A program made the position numbers and the translations under genes. From Saprospiraceae bacterium UBA6168 (GTDB lineage Bacteria > Bacteroidota > Bacteroidia > Chitinophagales > Saprospiraceae): a stretch of DNA of 42,184 bases. Location of the stretch: NCBI GenBank assembly GCA_002435785.1, contig DIUC01000075.1, positions 1 through 42,184 on the forward strand. The letters run 5' to 3'. Each line of letters begins with the position of its first letter. Positions within the stretch are counted from its first letter, which is position 1. A model generated the notes under the pieces. That model was given only the letters and a program-made list of their open reading frames with translations. It was not told the origin of the DNA and ran no database searches. Below, piece by piece: positions 39,092-42,184 of the stretch.

Positions 39092-40579
39092 ATGAGACCA
39101 ATTTTTACCACCTTGCTCGTGCTCGTGCTTTCTGCAAGCACTATTTTCTCCCAAAACATCATATCGAACCATGCTCCCCAAAAGGTAGCTCAAACTATGG
39201 GTGAGCAGGCCGAGCGCTTTCAGCCCCCCACCGCCAATGGCTCGCTGGTTGAAACCCTTGACCAAGTTTTCGACAGCATCACGGCACTCTCACCAGTGAA
39301 AGGGTTCAACGCCGCCATGCTGCTTCCCGATGGCACGATATGGAAGCGGGCGAAGGGCCTGGCAGAGGAACTGCCAACACAAGTACCGCTTACCACCGAA
39401 CACCTGATGGGCATGGGAAGCATATCCAAGTCCTTTGTATCCACCACGCTTTTGTTGCTCCACGATGACGGGTTGCTCGACCTCGGCGACTCCATCGGGC
39501 AGTACGTGGGGCCATACCCCAATGTGCCGGGCAACGTAACCATTCGCCAGCTTCTTTCCCACCGCTCCGGCATTAGCGACTACCTGAACGAGAACCCGGC
39601 TATGTTTGGCGCATTCAACGCCCACTTGGACAGCATCTGGGTAATGGACACCATCCTGAACAACTACGTCTTGTCGCCCAACTTCCCTGTCGGCGCTTCG
39701 TGGTCCTACTCCAATACCAACTACCTGCTTGCAGGGCGCATCATCGAAAGCATCACCGGGCAACCTTGGCATGAGGTGGTGCGGCAGCGGCTGCTCGACC
39801 CACTGGGCCTTTCGCATACATTTGTCTATCCGTTCGAGACGCCAGGAAGCCAGCCGTTTTCGCATTTTTGGGCCGATTTGGATGGCAATGGGACGGTCGA
39901 AGACTGGCAAGGAATCGGGTTGCCGGATGCCGGGTTGTTCAGCTTGGCCACCAGTGCGGGATGCCTTATTTCCACGCCCGAGGATTTGGTGAAATTCAGT
40001 GAGTGGGTGTACGGTGGCCACCTGCTCCAACCTGCCACCCTGGCGGAAATGCTGACCGACTATATTTCAGTGCCCGGTGCAGGCTTGCAGTATGGCTTGG
40101 GGGCGGGCAACTTTGGCCTCCCACAGAACTTGGAGAACTGGGGGCACAACGGCGACTTGATTTACAAATCCTTCGCCCTGTATTTCCCTTCGGAAAACAT
40201 GTCGCTCGCCGTGCAGCAAAACGACGACCGGGAATACGACCCCACCCAAGCCAACCCCGTGCTCGATTTATATAATGTGTACCTCGCCCTCCTCGATGCT
40301 TATTTGAACTATATGCCGCCTTCGGCAAGTGACGAGGCTTTTTCGACTGGCAAATTGGTGGTGACCCCCAACCCCGCTGCCGACTTTTTCACCCTTAAAA
40401 TTTCACATGATAGCGGCTTGGCACTGCCCCTGCCCTGCCATTTGACGGATGCCAATGGGCGTGTGGTGCTTACTCAAATACTTGCCAGCGATGCTACGGA
40501 CATCCCAGTTTCGCATTTGCCAACGGGGCTTTACCTGCTGCGGGTTGGCGGGTTTTCTACGAAGATTGTGAAACCATAA
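39092..40579 (+). CDS. Secreted beta-lactamase-family serine hydrolase with T9SS sorting domain
   Basis: 495 residues with a signal peptide (MRPIFTTLLVLVLSASTIFS). Class C beta-lactamase/D-Ala-D-Ala carboxypeptidase fold: SISK (SxxK nucleophile) at ~112, YSN in SWSYSNTNYLLAG at ~208, and a C-terminal GHNG in place of KTG. The last ~80 residues are a type A T9SS sorting domain (LVVTPNPAADFFTLKI, HLPTGLYLLRVGGFSTKIV). It would be exported and anchored on, or released from, the cell surface and act as an esterase or peptidase; antibiotic hydrolysis is not implied. An EF-hand-like DLDGNGTVED loop (~260) could bind calcium. Confidence 0.93.
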   Translation: MRPIFTTLLVLVLSASTIFSQNIISNHAPQKVAQTMGEQAERFQPPTANGSLVETLDQVFDSITALSPVKGFNAAMLLPDGTIWKRAKGLAEELPTQVPLTTEHLMGMGSISKSFVSTTLLLLHDDGLLDLGDSIGQYVGPYPNVPGNVTIRQLLSHRSGISDYLNENPAMFGAFNAHLDSIWVMDTILNNYVLSPNFPVGASWSYSNTNYLLAGRIIESITGQPWHEVVRQRLLDPLGLSHTFVYPFETPGSQPFSHFWADLDGNGTVEDWQGIGLPDAGLFSLATSAGCLISTPEDLVKFSEWVYGGHLLQPATLAEMLTDYISVPGAGLQYGLGAGNFGLPQNLENWGHNGDLIYKSFALYFPSENMSLAVQQNDDREYDPTQANPVLDLYNVYLALLDAYLNYMPPSASDEAFSTGKLVVTPNPAADFFTLKISHDSGLALPLPCHLTDANGRVVLTQILASDATDIPVSHLPTGLYLLRVGGFSTKIVKP

Positions 40580-40636
40580 GACGGGGGCTTTTTGGTGGGA
40601 TTTGTTGTAGGCCCGGACTTGCCTAAGACTGCACCT

Positions 40637-41959
40637 TCAAATCATTCCCCTCGACTTCAACTCCAAGTATTTATTGATGGTGTTCATGGACAAATCCTCT
40701 GGTCGGGTGAGGATGGTCTGGATGCCGTGCTGCCGCAACACGTGCGCAATGGCCGACTTCTCGGCAAGGTAATTTTGCGCCATGGTCTGGGTGTAAATGC
40801 CCTCCATCGTCTTCGCCTCCTCCTTTACGAAGTCCTGAATTTCGGTGTTTTCAAAGAAAATGACCACCAACAAGTGTATGTTGTTGATGCGCCGCAGGTG
40901 GGGCAGCACCCGCTCCAATGCGTACATGCTCTCAAAATTGGTATAAAGCAAAATCAGGCTCCGACCGCTGATGAGCTTGCGGGCGATGTGGTAGAGCAGC
41001 TCATAATTGGCCTCTAATGGGCGCTCTTTTTCGTTGTAGAGGGCATGGATGATTTTGTTCAGTTGGGTTGCTTTTCGGTCGGCCTTGATGGTAGCGCCAA
41101 TCTTGTCGGAGAAGGTGATGAGGCCCGCCCGGTCGTATTTCTTGAGGACAATGTTGGAGATGGCGAGGCTGGTGTTGATGGCGTAATCGAGTAGGCTGAG
41201 GCCATTGAAGGGCATCTTCATCGAGCGGCTTTTGTCAATGAGGCAATAGACCTGTTGCGAGCGCTCGTCCTCGTAAACATTGACCATGAGCTTGCTTTGG
41301 CGGCTGGTGGCCTTCCAGTTGACGCTGCGGTAGTCGTCGCCGAGCACGTAGTTTTTTATCTGGTCAAACTCGTAGCTGTGGCCAATGCGCCGGATTTTGC
41401 GAAGCCCTTCCTGAGAGCTAACCCGGTTGAAGGCCAGCAACTCGTAGTGCTTCATTTGTATCACAGAAGGATAAACGGGCACCATCATAGGCTCGGCGGC
41501 CTGGAAGCGGCGCTGCACGAGGCCGATTTTACTTTCTGCGAAAATATTGGCCACGCCAAAACCATACTCGCCACGGGTGAGCGGCCTAAGCTCGTAGGCA
41601 AGGAGATGTTCCTCGCCACTGTGCAGGGCGATATTTTGCTCAAAATCCCGTTGTTGGAACTGCACCGGCAATTCGTCCACCACGGTGAGCCGCAGAGGCC
41701 GAGGGGATTGGTTGGCAATGCGCAAAACAACCTTGTTCTGGTCGCTCAAGGAGAGCAGCTTGGGCAGCCGACGCTCCGCTGTCACGTTGACTTTTTTGCC
41801 AAAAAGCAGCACCACGTCGGCTAGCACCATCGCCAGCGCCAGACAAAACGCAGCAATGCCCACCGGATACAACAGCGGCACCACATAGCCCAAGGCAAAT
41901 AGCACGGCCACGGAGCCAAACAGTAAAAAGAAACGGTCGGAGAGGTATAGGTTGCGCAT
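40637..41959 (-). CDS. DUF58 protein with von Willebrand A-like domain
   Basis: 440 residues from the ATG at 41959 (MRNLYLSDRFFLLFGSVAVLF). Two N-terminal membrane helices (~10-50), a beta domain (~65-180), then the DUF58 core IKNYVLGDDYRSVNWKATSRQSKLMVNVYEDE and a vWA-like domain with DKSRSM (MIDAS-type DxSxS variant), ending in INKYLELKSRGMI. DUF58 proteins are usually coded with a MoxR AAA+ ATPase and work in envelope or protein-complex assembly. The partner is not in the window; it may lie beyond 42184, since the gene is read leftward. Inner membrane with a cytoplasmic or periplasmic domain. Confidence 0.93.
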   Translation of the reverse strand: MRNLYLSDRFFLLFGSVAVLFALGYVVPLLYPVGIAAFCLALAMVLADVVLLFGKKVNVTAERRLPKLLSLSDQNKVVLRIANQSPRPLRLTVVDELPVQFQQRDFEQNIALHSGEEHLLAYELRPLTRGEYGFGVANIFAESKIGLVQRRFQAAEPMMVPVYPSVIQMKHYELLAFNRVSSQEGLRKIRRIGHSYEFDQIKNYVLGDDYRSVNWKATSRQSKLMVNVYEDERSQQVYCLIDKSRSMKMPFNGLSLLDYAINTSLAISNIVLKKYDRAGLITFSDKIGATIKADRKATQLNKIIHALYNEKERPLEANYELLYHIARKLISGRSLILLYTNFESMYALERVLPHLRRINNIHLLVVIFFENTEIQDFVKEEAKTMEGIYTQTMAQNYLAEKSAIAHVLRQHGIQTILTRPEDLSMNTINKYLELKSRGMI

Positions 41960-42103
41960 GGTATCGGGTTGGTGCAAATGCGGGAGCCAAGGTAGCAAAG
42001 CTGCTTAGGTTTTGGGGCAGCAAGCAGCTATCAATCGCAGTTTTTTTAGGCTGCTGCTAAAACAGCTTAGAGACCATCACCCAAAAGGCACTCTCTGCGG
42101 ATG

Positions 42104-42184
42104 ATTTGTCCCTACTTTTCTTGGAAAAGTACCGACTGTTCCGGGAATTTGTCGCGACTTTTCTTGGATTTGTCGCGACAAATC
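42104..42184. repeat. Degenerate 21/22-nt tandem repeat with an 18-bp palindrome at the right edge
   Basis: ATTTGTCCCTACTTTTCTTGG, a diverged unit, ATTTGTCGCGACTTTTCTTGG and ATTTGTCGCGAC follow each other with ~21-nt period. GATTTGTCGCGACAAATC (42167-42184) is a perfect palindrome and may continue past the window. The array recalls the 21-bp repeats at 6250-6396. The gap 41960-42103 has no gene. Confidence 0.6.

Noticed and set aside
39092..40579. Antibiotic-resistance beta-lactamase
   Set aside because: The fold is shared with esterases and peptidases, the KTG box is GHNG, and a type IX sorting domain is attached; resistance cannot be claimed.
1..42184. rRNA or tRNA genes
   Set aside because: No stretch with tRNA cloverleaf or rRNA character was noticed in the intergenic regions, which are short or repeat-filled; a covariance search was not possible.

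Overview
The window reads as a chromosomal stretch of a member of the Bacteroidota, most likely the Saprospiria/Chitinophagia side of the phylum (inference). Supporting signs are a PorP/SprF-type type IX secretion protein, a secreted hydrolase with a type IX C-terminal sorting domain, lineage-typical families (DUF983, DUF1361, DUF4625-like, a CreD-regulator operon), many lipoprotein signal peptides, and repeated matches to the Bacteroidota promoter element TAnnTTTG. No rRNA, tRNA, CRISPR array, integrase or complete transposase was seen.

Layout. 1-2501 is the 5' part of a CheB-CheR sensory fusion, followed by a small inverted-repeat element. 3.1-5.9 kb is an AT-rich accessory stretch: a VIT1/CCC1 transporter and three small genes, two of them separated by ~135-bp imperfect dyads that look like integron attC sites. 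6.2-7.7 kb has a degenerate 21-bp tandem repeat in front of an unrecognised gene with a carboxypeptidase-regulatory-like domain. 7.8-11.0 kb is a toxin-antitoxin/defence cluster: a PIN toxin broken by a one-base deletion with its antitoxin, a Uma2 nuclease, an orphan antitoxin, and a three-gene operon encoding a putative ADP-ribosyltransferase toxin, a small antitoxin and a SecB-like chaperone. That operon matches the architecture of the CmdTAC phage-defence system and is the most interesting locus here. It lies between an intact uvrD/pcrA gene and a decayed duplicate of that gene's leader and first codons.

13.5-14.1 kb is a VapBC-type pair. 14.1-22.8 kb is mostly housekeeping: an SDR enzyme, a TolB-like lipoprotein, a cluster of three parvulin/SurA-like periplasmic folding factors, and lysS. 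22.8-23.9 kb holds a RelE/ParE pair, a small coiled-coil protein and an orphan paralogue of the 8.2-kb antitoxin. 23.9-30.9 kb carries ddl, a DnaQ-like exonuclease, PPK2, an S4-domain protein, a di-haem cytochrome c peroxidase, a GNAT enzyme and an L,D-transpeptidase. 31-36.7 kb has two small possibly metal-linked exported proteins, DUF1361, the CreD operon with its winged-helix regulator, and DUF983. 37-42 kb has FabG, PorP/SprF, a T9SS-exported serine hydrolase and a DUF58 protein.

Two themes run through the window. One is an unusual number of toxin-antitoxin modules at different stages of decay. The other is several classes of low-complexity or palindromic dispersed repeats, two of which sit in frame inside conserved genes (uvrD and ddl).
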